Part shown: piece after piece, positions 56,308 through 64,000 of the stretch
Position numbering within the stretch: position 1 is the stretch's first letter
Layout of the letters: every line of letters starts with the position of its first letter
DNA from: Rivihabitans pingtungensis
GTDB taxonomy: Bacteria > Pseudomonadota > Gammaproteobacteria > Burkholderiales > Aquaspirillaceae
Length of the DNA: 64,000 nucleotides
Assembly (NCBI RefSeq): GCF_003201855.1
Contig: NZ_QJKI01000012.1
Location: forward strand, 1-64,000
Direction of reading: 5' to 3'
Notes under the pieces: generated by a model
The model's input: only the letters and a program-made list of their open reading frames with translations
What the model was told of the DNA's origin: nothing
Databases searched by the model: none
Translations under genes and position numbers: made by a program

Positions 56308-59300
56308 CAGGCGTCCTTTCCATCATGCTGGCTGACCGCGACCGGCGCGGGGCGACGGCCCAGACGCATGATCAGCATGAACAACATCGGAATGAAAAAC
56401 GTGGCAATAAACGTGGCCGCCAGCATGCCGCCAATCACCCCGGTGCCAATCGAATGGCGCGAGGACGCGCCCGCGCCAGTGCTGATGGCCAGCGGCACGC
56501 AGCCCAGCACAAAGGCCAGCGAGGTCATGATGATCGGCCGGAAACGCAGGCGGGCGGCGGCAATGGCCGCGTCGGCCAGCGACAGGCCTTCCTCCAGCTT
56601 GAGCATGGCGAATTCCACAATCAGGATGGCGTTTTTCGCCGCCAGGCCAATCAGCGTCACCAGGGCAATCTGGAAGTACACATCATTGGCCATGCCGCGC
56701 AGCCAGTTGGCGCTAATGGCGCCAAACACGGCAAACGGCACCGCCAGCAGCACGGCAATCGGCAGGTTCCAGCGCTCGTACTGCGCAGCCAGAATCAAAA
56801 ACACCATCACCAGGGCAAACACAAACACCAGGGTGGAAGCGCCGCCGGTTTGTTTTTCCTGGAAGGCCGAGCCGGTCCAGGCCAGGCTGTAATCGTCGGA
56901 CAACACTTGCGCGGCCAGTTCTTCCATGGCGGCAATCGCCTGGCCCGAGCTGTAGCCCGGCGCCGGGCCGCCGACAATCTTGGCCGACGGGAAGATATTG
57001 TAGCGTTCGACGATTTCCGGGCCGGTCACCTGCTTGACCGTCACCAGTGCGGTGAGCGGGATCATCTCGCCGCTTTGCGAGCGCACGTGGATATTGCGGA
57101 TATCCTCGGGGCGCGAGCGGAAGTCGGCTTCCGATTGCAGCTGCACGCGGAAGGTGCGGCCCAGCTTGTTGAAGTCGTTGACGTACAACTCGCCAAAGGT
57201 GCTTTGCATGGTGTCGAACACGTCGTTGATCGGCACGCCGTAGGTCTTGGCTTTTTCCCGATCCAGCTCGATGAACAATTGCGGCACATCGGCGCTGAAG
57301 GTGGTGGACAACTGGCCAAGCTCAGGGCGCTTGTGCGCGGCTTCGATCAGCTTTTGCGTGGCGGCGGCCAGGTCTTTCGAGCCGCCATTGCCACGGTTTT
57401 GCACGTACACCTCAAAGCCGCCCGTGCTGGACATGCCGGAAATCGGCGGCGGGTTGAAGGCCAGCACCATGGCTTCTTTCACGCCCATGCCGGCGCCAAA
57501 CATATAGCCGACAATCGACTGCGCCTGGTCGCTTTCGGCGCGGCGTTCTTTCCAGTCTTTCAGCGTCAGGAACGAAGCGCCCGAGTTGGTCTTGAACGAG
57601 CCGGTCAGCAGATCAAAGCCGGTGAAGGTCAGCACATCGGTCACGGCCGGGTGGGCCATGGCCAATTTGTCCACCTGCTGGGTGGCGTGCTGGGTGCGCG
57701 ACAGCGACGCGCCGTCGGGCAGCAGGGTCACGGCAATCACATAGCCCTGGTCTTCGTCCGGCACCAGGCCGCCCGGCACCACGCGGAACAAACCGAGGGT
57801 GACCGCGACAATGCCGCCGCACACCAACAGGCCCAGCGCGCTGCGGCGGACAAAAAACGCCACGCCACGGGTGTAGCGGCCGGTCATGCGGGCAAACCAG
57901 TTATTGAACACGTCAAAGAACTTGTGCGCCGCCTGATGGCCAGGCTTGAGCAACACCGCGCACAGCGCCGGGGTCAGCGTCAGCGCGACAATGCCGGAGA
58001 TCACCACTGACATGGCGATGGTGATGGCGAACTGCTTGTACATCTGCCCGGCCAGGCCGCCCAGAAACGCCACCGGAATGAACACCGCGCACAGCACCAG
58101 CACAATGGCGATCACCGGACCGGTGACTTCCTGCATGGCTTTCAGCGTGGCGTCCACTGGCGAGAGCTTGTCTTCCTCCATGATGCGTTCGACGTTTTCC
58201 AGCACCACGATGGCGTCATCCACCACAATGCCGATGGCCAGCACCATGCCGAACAAGGTCAGCGTATTGATGGAAAAACCCAGGAGATACATGCCGGCAA
58301 AGGTGCCGACAATCGACACCGGCACCGCCAGCGACGGAATCAGCGTGGCTCGCCAGTTTTGCAGGAACAGATACACCACCAGGAACACCAGCACCATGGC
58401 TTCGCCCAGGGTCTTGACCACCTCGTCGATCGAGACTTCCACAAAGCGCGTGGTGTCGTAAGGGATCTTGTACTCCAGGCCGGCCGGGAAGCGTTTTTTC
58501 AGCTCGACCATCTTGGCGCGCACCGCTTGGGCGGTGTCCAGCTGGTTGGCGCCCGGCGCCAGATAAATGCCGATGGGGATGGTTGGCTGGCCGTTGCGGG
58601 TGGCCGAGAAGCTATAGTCGCGCGCGCCCAGCTCGACGCGGGCGATGTCCTTCACCCGCACCTTGGAGCCATCCGGGTTGGCGCGCACGATGATGTTCTC
58701 GAACTCTTCCGTGCTTTGCAGCCGGCCCTGCGTGGTCACCGTGTAGGTGAACTCCACCGGGCTGCGCGTCGGCTCGGCGCCCACCTTGCCGGCGGCAAAC
58801 TGGGCGTTCTGCTCGCGGATGGCCTCGGCCACCTGCGACGGCGTCAGCTTGAGCTGGGCCATGCGGTCGGGCTTGAGCCAGATGCGCATCGAGTAATCCT
58901 TGGCGCCAAAAATCATCGCCTCGCCCACACCCGGAATGCGCTTGATCTCGTCCAGCACGTTCACCAGCGCATAGTTGCTGATGTACACCGAGTCATAACG
59001 CTTGTCCGGCGCATCCAGCGCAATCACCTGCAGGAAGTTGGCCGACTGCTTTTGCACCGTCACCCCCTGGCGGCGCACCTCTTCCGGCAGCTGCGCCAGC
59101 GCCGATTGCACGCGGTTGTTGACGTTGATGGTAGCCTGGTCGGCATTGGTGCCGATGGCGAAGGTCACCGTCAGCGCCAGCTGGCCGTTGGAGGCGCTGG
59201 CCGAATTGATGTAGAGCATATTGTCCACACCGTTGATCTGCTGCTCCAGCGGCGCGGCCACGGTCTGGGCAATCACCTCGGCGGACGCGCCGGGGTAAAT

Positions 59301-59444
59301 CGCCGTCACCTGCACCTGCGGCGGCACGATCTGCGGGTATTGCTCCACCGACAGCGCCCGCATGGCGGCAAAGCCGGCCAGCAGGATGATGATGGAGATC
59401 ACGCAGGCAAAAATCGGCCGGCGGATAAAGAAAGCCGAGAACAT
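56307..59444 (-). CDS. RND efflux pump, HAE1 family inner-membrane transporter
   Basis: A 1045 aa AcrB/MexB/MtrD-type proton antiporter: 12 expected membrane helices, N-terminal [20 protein letters not shown], the paired aspartates for proton relay in [18 protein letters not shown], a duplicated porter domain and GISEM-like AVDDAI loops. It expels hydrophobic and amphipathic drugs. It starts 3 bp after the membrane-fusion gene stop. The sequence closely follows the family, with no truncation. Confidence 0.95.
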   Translation of the reverse strand: MFSAFFIRRPIFACVISIIILLAGFAAMRALSVEQYPQIVPPQVQVTAIYPGASAEVIAQTVAAPLEQQINGVDNMLYINSASASNGQLALTVTFAIGTNADQATINVNNRVQSALAQLPEEVRRQGVTVQKQSANFLQVIALDAPDKRYDSVYISNYALVNVLDEIKRIPGVGEAMIFGAKDYSMRIWLKPDRMAQLKLTPSQVAEAIREQNAQFAAGKVGAEPTRSPVEFTYTVTTQGRLQSTEEFENIIVRANPDGSKVRVKDIARVELGARDYSFSATRNGQPTIPIGIYLAPGANQLDTAQAVRAKMVELKKRFPAGLEYKIPYDTTRFVEVSIDEVVKTLGEAMVLVFLVVYLFLQNWRATLIPSLAVPVSIVGTFAGMYLLGFSINTLTLFGMVLAIGIVVDDAIVVLENVERIMEEDKLSPVDATLKAMQEVTGPVIAIVLVLCAVFIPVAFLGGLAGQMYKQFAITIAMSVVISGIVALTLTPALCAVLLKPGHQAAHKFFDVFNNWFARMTGRYTRGVAFFVRRSALGLLVCGGIVAVTLGLFRVVPGGLVPDEDQGYVIAVTLLPDGASLSRTQHATQQVDKLAMAHPAVTDVLTFTGFDLLTGSFKTNSGASFLTLKDWKERRAESDQAQSIVGYMFGAGMGVKEAMVLAFNPPPISGMSSTGGFEVYVQNRGNGGSKDLAAATQKLIEAAHKRPELGQLSTTFSADVPQLFIELDREKAKTYGVPINDVFDTMQSTFGELYVNDFNKLGRTFRVQLQSEADFRSRPEDIRNIHVRSQSGEMIPLTALVTVKQVTGPEIVERYNIFPSAKIVGGPAPGYSSGQAIAAMEELAAQVLSDDYSLAWTGSAFQEKQTGGASTLVFVFALVMVFLILAAQYERWNLPIAVLLAVPFAVFGAISANWLRGMANDVYFQIALVTLIGLAAKNAILIVEFAMLKLEEGLSLADAAIAAARLRFRPIIMTSLAFVLGCVPLAISTGAGASSRHSIGTGVIGGMLAATFIATFFIPMLFMLIMRLGRRPAPVAVSQHDGKDA

Positions 59445-59447
59445 GAT

Positions 59448-60647
59448 TTACGCCCCCTTCGCCGGCGCAGCGGCCGGCTTGCCGGCGGCGGTCGGATCCA
59501 CCACCTTCACCGGCGCGCCCGGACGGGCCTTGATATTGCCATCGACAATCACCCGGTCGCCGGCTTGCAGGCCGCGCACCACGATCACCTCGTTTTTCAC
59601 CTCATCGCCCAACTCCACCGGACGCGGCTCGGCCTTGTTCTGCGCATTGGCGACAAACACCAGCTTACCCTGCTGGGTGGACAACACCGCGCGTTGCGGA
59701 ATCAGCATGGCGTTTTTCAGCTTGCCGCCCTTCAGGTAAACGCGCACAAACTGACCCGGCAGCAACACACCGTCCGGGTTGGCGAACTCGGCGCGCGAGC
59801 GGATGGCGCCGGTGCTCGGGTCGATCAGGTTGTCGGTAAAGTTCAGCCGGCCCGCCGTGGGGAACATCGAACCATCCGACAGCTTGACTTCCACCGTATA
59901 GCGCTCGCCCTCAGGCGGCTCAAAACGGCCCTGCGCCTGCCAGGTGCGCAGACGCAAGAGCTCGTTATCAGACATCGAGAAATTCACATACATTGGGTCG
60001 AGCTGGGAAATCTTGGTCAGCAGGCTGGCGTCACCGCTGGGCGACACCAGGCTGCCTTCCGAGCGGACTTCTTTTGAAGTCATGCCGGAAATCGGCGCGG
60101 TGACGCGGGTGTAATCCATATTGATCTGCGCCTCGCGCACGCGCGCGCGCGCCGCCGCCACCGAGGCCTGCGCCGACTCAAAATTGGCCACCGCCTCGTC
60201 GCGGTCTTTCTGGCTGACGGCGTTTTCGGCAAACAAAGGCAGAATGCGCGCCTGATCCTGCTTGGCGCGAATCAGCTTGGCCTGCTCAACCTCCAACGCG
60301 CCGCGCGCCTGATCCAGCGCCGCCTTGGCTTGTTCCGGGTCGATCTGATACAGCGCATCACCGGCCTTCACCGGCCGGCCTTCCGCGTACAAGCGCTTGA
60401 GCAAAATCCCGCTCACCCGCGCGCGCACCTCCACCTCGCGCGAACCGGCAGTCTGGCCGACATACTCCAGCGGCAAAGGCACATCCGCCGGCTTGACCGT
60501 CACCACGGTCACCTCCGGCGGCGGCATGGCAGGCATGCCTTCTTGTTTATCCTGGCAAGCGCTCAAGGCCAGCGCAGTCAAAGGCGCAGCCAGCCAGTAA
60601 AGCGAACGCCGCGCGGGCGCAAATGGGGGTGTGGTGTTCAAAATCAC
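59448..60647 (-). CDS. RND efflux membrane-fusion lipoprotein (MexA/MtrC-like)
   Basis: A protein of about 397-399 aa with lipobox LALSACQDK. A biotinyl-lipoyl/barrel-sandwich segment (VRARVSGILLKRLYAEGRPV), a coiled-coil hairpin (about 100-170, AKAALDQARGALEVEQAKLI) and a beta-barrel domain follow. It bridges the pump and the outer-membrane channel. The frame begins with GTG at 60647; a TTG at 60641 with GGAGA six bases upstream is the better-spaced start. The regulator gene lies about 970 bp away across two repeats. Confidence 0.92.
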   Translation of the reverse strand: MILNTTPPFAPARRSLYWLAAPLTALALSACQDKQEGMPAMPPPEVTVVTVKPADVPLPLEYVGQTAGSREVEVRARVSGILLKRLYAEGRPVKAGDALYQIDPEQAKAALDQARGALEVEQAKLIRAKQDQARILPLFAENAVSQKDRDEAVANFESAQASVAAARARVREAQINMDYTRVTAPISGMTSKEVRSEGSLVSPSGDASLLTKISQLDPMYVNFSMSDNELLRLRTWQAQGRFEPPEGERYTVEVKLSDGSMFPTAGRLNFTDNLIDPSTGAIRSRAEFANPDGVLLPGQFVRVYLKGGKLKNAMLIPQRAVLSTQQGKLVFVANAQNKAEPRPVELGDEVKNEVIVVRGLQAGDRVIVDGNIKARPGAPVKVVDPTAAGKPAAAPAKGA

Positions 60648-60882
60648 TCTCCGCGGCTGCTGACAGCCAAGATTTCAGGGTAGCGGGCCTTGCGCCGCTC
60701 ACGCGGGCAAAACCGATTTGGGGTGAACCTTATCCCGCCGGGGGCAGGCGGGCCGGGCAACCATCTTGGGGTGAAACGTTTACCGGTGATGCTTGATGTC
60801 TCGGACTGGGTGATGCGTGCTTGCTGTCGTGATTTCGGTGCGGGCGTCATCGGCGGCGTGCGCCAGACCTTGCGCTTCACCC

Positions 60883-61020
60883 GTCATTCCCGCGCAGGCG
60901 GGAATCCAGAATTCACCACAGCGTGGGGGGTGTGCGTTACTCACCAAACTGCGGTCAACGCGTTTTCGCCGTCGCCACGCTGTGGGACCTTGCCTGGGTT
61001 CCCGCCTGCGCGGGGACGAC
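60883..61020. repeat. ~140 bp element with dRS3-like inverted ends
   Basis: The ends CGTCATTCCCGCGCAGGCGG (60882 onward) and the reverse complement of CGCCTGCGCGGGGACGACG (about 61002-61020) form 23-bp near-perfect inverted termini. The left end contains ATTCCCGCGCAGGCGGGAAT (60886-60905), which fits the neisserial dRS3 pattern ATTCCC-N8-GGGAAT. The interior is non-coding. It resembles a miniature inverted-repeat element. Confidence 0.65.
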
Positions 61021-61124
61021 GTGGGGATGGGGTAAAGCACCGAGGTGGCACACAACCACAGCGCCATCCGTGACTCGTTGCACCCTATACACCTAATGAC
61101 AAAGTCTAGATTTTCAGGGCTTTG

Positions 61125-61386
61125 CCCGTCGCGCCTAGCCGCTTTACCTCCCCGTAAAGCGCGCCGAGCATCGCAGCCAGCCCGGGAGCAGTCCGGCCCG
61201 GCTAAGCGGCGGCGCAGCCGACGCGCCATTCCGGGACGGCCCGGGCTGGCGAGAAGCACAGGGCCCCCCCCGGCGCCGCAGGCGGCGGACGGGCGCGCGT
61301 CCCGGGGTCGCCTTTCTTTGCCTACTTTCTTTGGCGAAGCAAAGAAAGTAGGGCGCGCACGGGGCGCCACCCCGTCTCAATCCCCC
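61125..61386 (-). repeat. ~250 bp intergenic repeat family 2, copy 2
   Basis: The inverse-orientation counterpart of 28881-29122. It includes a perfect 12-bp hairpin CTACTTTCTTTG / CAAAGAAAGTAG (61322-61351) and the block identical between copies around GCTAAGCGGCGGCGCAGCCG. It stands between the efflux operon and its presumed regulator. Confidence 0.75.
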
Positions 61387-61447
61387 GCGCGTCAGCGCGG
61401 ACCTTCAAATTACCTAAAAATGGGAACTTACACGCAACACCCCAATC

Positions 61448-61473
61448 TTACATACATGCTAGAATGTATGTAA
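61448..61473. promoter_or_regulatory. AcrR-type operator
   Basis: A perfect 10-bp inverted repeat TTACATACAT-N6-ATGTATGTAA. It matches the TACATACATT...AATGTATGTA operator known for AcrR in E. coli. It lies 145 bp upstream of the TetR-family gene at 61618 and about 800 bp from the efflux operon start. Confidence 0.8.
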
Positions 61474-61617
61474 ATACAAATTTGCGACCTCCTACCCCGT
61501 CGCACACGCCATGTGCTTGTTCCCATGGCATAAATCGCCCGGATTGCCCCAGCGCCGCCGATTCATGCGACAATCCGCGCCCATCGCGCCAGACCCACCC
61601 AACCCAGAGCCCACGCC

Positions 61618-62262
61618 ATGCGCCGCACCAAAGCCGAAGCCGAACAAACCCGCAACGACCTGCTGGACGCCGCCGAACAGCTGTTCGACCAGCGCGGCGT
61701 GTCCAGCACCTCGCTGGCCGACATCGCCAAGGCCGCCGGGGTCACGCGCGGCGCGGTGTACTGGCACTTCACCGACAAAGAAGACCTGCTCAAATCCATG
61801 TGCGAACGCACCTGTCTGCCGTTCGACCACCTCACCGAGCAACTGCTGGCCGAACTGCCCGGCGGCGCGCTGGCGGCGCTGCGCCGCCACTACCTGGCGG
61901 TGTTTGAAGAAGTGGTGCGCTCACCGCGCACCCGGCAAGTGTTCAATATTCTGTGGAACAAATACGAATGCCCGGATGACAACTCGCCAGTGATGCAGCG
62001 TCGCCGCCAGCATCTGGACGAAGAACACCAATTGCTCACCACCGTGCTGCGCGCCGCGCGCGAACAAGGCGAACTGCGCCACCCAGGCGAACTGGACGAT
62101 CTGGCAGTGATTTTGCAAACCGTGGTGATGGGGCTGATTGAACTGTGGCTGGCCGACCCGAACCGCTTTGCCATTGAAACCCGCTCGCGGGCGTATGTGG
62201 ATATCTTGATGGGGGTGTTGGGGATGGCCCCGGAAGGTAGCGGGAGCGCGCCAAAGGTTTAA
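61618..62262 (+). CDS. TetR-family repressor, AcrR/TtgR/MtrR-like
   Basis: A 214 aa repressor with the TetR N-terminal DNA-binding domain (AEQLFDQRGVSSTSLADIAK, AAGVTRGAVYWHFTDKEDLL) and a long ligand-binding domain with WNKYECPDD and QTVVMGLIELWLADP. The sequence is typical of AcrR/TtgR regulators of RND pumps. It diverges from an RND operon and has an AcrR-type operator upstream. The ATG at 61618 lacks a strong ribosome site. It probably represses itself; control over the distant efflux genes is uncertain because of the intervening repeats. Confidence 0.9.
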   Translation: MRRTKAEAEQTRNDLLDAAEQLFDQRGVSSTSLADIAKAAGVTRGAVYWHFTDKEDLLKSMCERTCLPFDHLTEQLLAELPGGALAALRRHYLAVFEEVVRSPRTRQVFNILWNKYECPDDNSPVMQRRRQHLDEEHQLLTTVLRAAREQGELRHPGELDDLAVILQTVVMGLIELWLADPNRFAIETRSRAYVDILMGVLGMAPEGSGSAPKV

Positions 62263-62463
62263 CGCAAAAGGGGGACGCACCTGGCGGCTGCCAGATGTAC
62301 ATCACATGGATCTGCGCAGCGCGGTGATGACTATCGCTGTCCCACCAACCGGCCACCGCAGATGGCAGGGTAGATTGCCGTATGCCAGGCGCACAACGTA
62401 TGCTGTGCACAGCGCGGTTGTATTCACAGCCGAATGGTTTTCTTCCCAGCATGGTGGACGGCA

Positions 62464-63495
62464 ATGAAAGCAGAACGGATCACCCGCGCGCACTCGCGCG
62501 CCCAGAGCACAAGCACCACGGCCCTCAAGCATGTAGCCACACCGGCGACAGCCCGGAACACCGCACTGGCGCAGTTGGCGCACACCGCCGGACAGTCACC
62601 GCGGGCGGCACAACTGCAAAAGATACAACAGCTAGCCAATCAGCATCTGGGCGCTGCCCCGGTATTGCAACGCAATCAGACCGGCTTGCCTGATGGATTG
62701 AAAGCCGGAGTAGAAACCTTGTCCGGCATGTCGCTGGACAAAGTTCGCGTGCATTACAACTCCAGCAAGCCTGCCCAATTGAATGCACATGCCTACGCCC
62801 AAGGCGCCGATATCCACGTGGCGCCAGGGCAGCAAAAACATCTGGCACACGAAGCCTGGCATGTGGTGCAGCAAGCACAGGGCCGGGTCCGGCCCACCAC
62901 GCAACTGAAAAACGGCGCACCAATCAATGACGACCCCGCGCTGGAGCGCGAGGCCGACAGCATGGGCAGCAAGGCCATGCAGATGAAAGCCGTCACGCCA
63001 ATGCAACAGCTGGCGCAACCCAGCTTGCGTGCGCACACCTTGACGCCGCAGCTTGTCAAATATGGTGATTCAGCCAAGCTGGCCCGCGAACGCTACAAAT
63101 CAAAAAGCAAAAAATCCAAATACACTTTTGCGCGCTGGAAAAAAGGCCGGGAAGCCCAACACCTGATTCCGGCGCAAGTCTGCAAGGAGTTTGGCATTCC
63201 GGCTGCCTGGGCCAACTCTGCCGTCAACGGCATGATGATGCCCTCAGGCCGCAGGAGCACCAATCATCAGCGACTGACGTCGCTGGACAAGGGCAAGCGC
63301 TTTCACATCAAAGGTGGCGGCGCTCACCCCAACTACAATAAAGCCGTATTCGCCATGGCGATCAAGGCGCCATTCAAATGGAAAAAAGGCGCGGTGAGCC
63401 GCCAGAAATTTGAAGCCCTGGCCCATCATTTGCGCGCCTTGAACCGGCCACGCCGCTCGGGCCCGGCGCAAGACTACGTGGACGACATTCGCTAA
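62464..63495 (+). CDS. DUF4157 protein with C-terminal HNH/AHH-like nuclease, putative polymorphic toxin
   Basis: A 343 aa protein. Residues about 70-170 form a DUF4157 (eCIS core) domain with the zinc-peptidase motif HEAWHVVQQ (His129, Glu130, His133) and [10 protein letters not shown] basic linker ([16 protein letters not shown]) follows. The C-terminal domain (about 228-310) has [11 protein letters not shown] (His233), NGMMMPSG (Asn255) and HPNYN (His288), an AHH/HNH-EndoVII-like nuclease set. DUF4157 proteins are commonly extracellular contractile injection system or polymorphic-toxin components. No injection-system or immunity gene is seen beside it. There is no signal peptide. The ATG at 62464 (GGTGGAC upstream) was preferred to 62434. 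Confidence 0.8.
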   Translation: MKAERITRAHSRAQSTSTTALKHVATPATARNTALAQLAHTAGQSPRAAQLQKIQQLANQHLGAAPVLQRNQTGLPDGLKAGVETLSGMSLDKVRVHYNSSKPAQLNAHAYAQGADIHVAPGQQKHLAHEAWHVVQQAQGRVRPTTQLKNGAPINDDPALEREADSMGSKAMQMKAVTPMQQLAQPSLRAHTLTPQLVKYGDSAKLARERYKSKSKKSKYTFARWKKGREAQHLIPAQVCKEFGIPAAWANSAVNGMMMPSGRRSTNHQRLTSLDKGKRFHIKGGGAHPNYNKAVFAMAIKAPFKWKKGAVSRQKFEALAHHLRALNRPRRSGPAQDYVDDIR

Positions 63496-63534
63496 TGGCC
63501 ACTGAGCAAGCCAGGCGAGGCGTAACCCCCCGCC

Positions 63535-63750
63535 TCAATTCGCTTTTTTACCCTTGCCATACTTCTTGAACACCGTGCGCGCGTCCTCATGGGCGCGGTC
63601 CAGCGTGCAGATGGCCGGGTGGTCGTCGTGGCCGCTGAAATACCCGTCGGCCTGGGCGCGCATCACCATGTCGATGGCGGGCTGGTCGGCGATGTCGTAT
63701 TTTTCGGTGATCAGCGTGGTGACTTCATCAAGGTGTTGCTCGTAGCTCAT
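63535..63750 (-). CDS. Small conserved hypothetical protein
   Basis: A 71 aa acidic/basic mixed protein starting MSYEQHLDEVTTLITEKYDI with a lysine-rich end (KKYGKGKKAN). The start ATG overlaps the stop of the upstream VF530 gene (ATGA), which decides the start and implies co-translation. I do not recognise the domain. No membrane or signal segment. Confidence 0.75.
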   Translation of the reverse strand: MSYEQHLDEVTTLITEKYDIADQPAIDMVMRAQADGYFSGHDDHPAICTLDRAHEDARTVFKKYGKGKKAN

Positions 63751-64000
63751 GGGCATGGGGGGCGCTTTCCGTCGCGCGCCTTCTGGCGCTGGATGAATAA
63801 ATAAAATGATTCCACTTTTTCCCGAGCCCAGGGCGTGCGGCGCAAGAATTTCAGGCTGGACGCCAGGCTGGGCTCGTGGGTAAAGCAGCGGATGGGAATT
63901 TCCTGGCCGAGCGTGGCCCAGCCGCACTCTTCAACAAGTTCGGTGAGCATCTGCGCCAGGGTCACGCCATGCAGCGGGTTATGGGCTTGCGTGTTCAGGG
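63747..64000 (-). CDS. VF530-family DNA-binding protein (5' end beyond window)
   Basis: The C-terminal 84 codons of a VF530 (COG4628) family protein. Visible residues NPLHGVTLAQMLTELVEECGW, then PIRCFTHEPSLASSLKFLRR-TPWAREKVESFYL, match the family consensus as recalled. The frame is open to the window edge (LNTQAHNPLHGV...), so a GTG at 63965 is not the true start. VF530 proteins are small and fold like SANT/double-helix DNA binders; function unknown. Confidence 0.85.
   Translation of the reverse strand, partial: LNTQAHNPLHGVTLAQMLTELVEECGWATLGQEIPIRCFTHEPSLASSLKFLRRTPWAREKVESFYLFIQRQKARDGKRPPCP

Larger units (their letters stand above)
60648..61617. other. Long non-coding spacer between efflux operon and TetR gene
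   Basis: 970 bp without a credible gene. It contains a ~140 bp dRS3-like element (60883-61020), copy 2 of repeat family 2 (61125-61386) and the AcrR-type operator (61448-61473). Frames crossing it are translations of the repeats. No regulator-type palindrome is visible in the first 200 bp in front of the efflux genes. Confidence 0.6.

Noticed and set aside
61045..61473. Plus-strand frame across the efflux/TetR spacer
   Set aside because: Runs through repeat copy 2 and the operator; not protein-like.
63747..63965. VF530 gene as complete from GTG 63965
   Set aside because: The frame upstream continues with the conserved NPLHG residues to the window edge, so the true start is outside.

Overview
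The window is GC-rich, densely coded DNA from a betaproteobacterium. A Neisseriales/Chromobacteriaceae-type host is my inference. It rests on a tandem bacterioferritin pair with split active sites as in Neisseria, an ATTCCC-N8-GGGAAT repeat like the neisserial dRS3 element, and betaproteobacterial-type paaN and paa gene order. No rRNA, tRNA, CRISPR array, integrase or transposase was recognised.

Layout. 1-9.8 kb holds ordinary chromosomal genes: argJ, recQ, a lipoprotein, an orphan parA, a MOSC protein, a glutamine amidotransferase, an XRE-cupin regulator, and a glycosyltransferase/phosphoesterase pair. 9.9-18.0 kb is a complete four-gene Zorya type I anti-phage operon (zorABCD, minus strand). 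18.4-19.3 kb holds a PepSY protein and a cytochrome b561. 19.4-42.7 kb is a phenylacetate (PAA) catabolic region. It contains a Liv-type ABC transporter whose LivF carries an N-terminal hemerythrin domain, an IclR regulator divergent from paaY, the repressor paaX, a reductase plus single-subunit diiron oxygenase pair, and divergently the operon paaN-paaG-paaH-paaI-paaK-paaJ-binding protein-paaF-second hydratase, followed by a porin. A DarT/DarG toxin-antitoxin system, a zeta-toxin-like kinase gene broken by a one-base frameshift, and a small partner gene sit between paaY and paaX. 42.8-44.4 kb is a PAS chemoreceptor; 44.5-52.4 kb is pbpC with a giant alpha-2-macroglobulin; 52.5-54.6 kb is an exported Fe/Mn superoxide dismutase and two bacterioferritins; 54.9-60.6 kb is an RND efflux operon; 61.6-62.3 kb is an AcrR-like TetR regulator. 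The right end carries a DUF4157 protein with an HNH/AHH-like nuclease tail, a small hypothetical gene and a VF530 protein cut by the window edge.

How it works together. The binding protein and LivHMGF would import an aromatic acid or related substrate. PaaK makes the CoA thioester. An oxygenase step follows: paaABCDE is absent here, and the only oxygenase-like pair is the diiron protein plus ferredoxin reductase. PaaG, PaaN, PaaF, PaaH and PaaJ then carry the product to acetyl-CoA and succinyl-CoA, and PaaI and PaaY act as proofreading thioesterases. Promoter-overlapping TGATACGTAAA sites upstream of paaN, the diiron gene and livH suggest one PaaX-type regulon. A separate ATTCTGTA motif links the IclR regulator, paaY and livH.

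Three repeat families occupy intergenic space: a ~120 bp element abutting stop codons, a ~250 bp element in two inverted copies, and a ~140 bp element with dRS3-like ends. Two of them separate the efflux operon from its likely regulator and operator.
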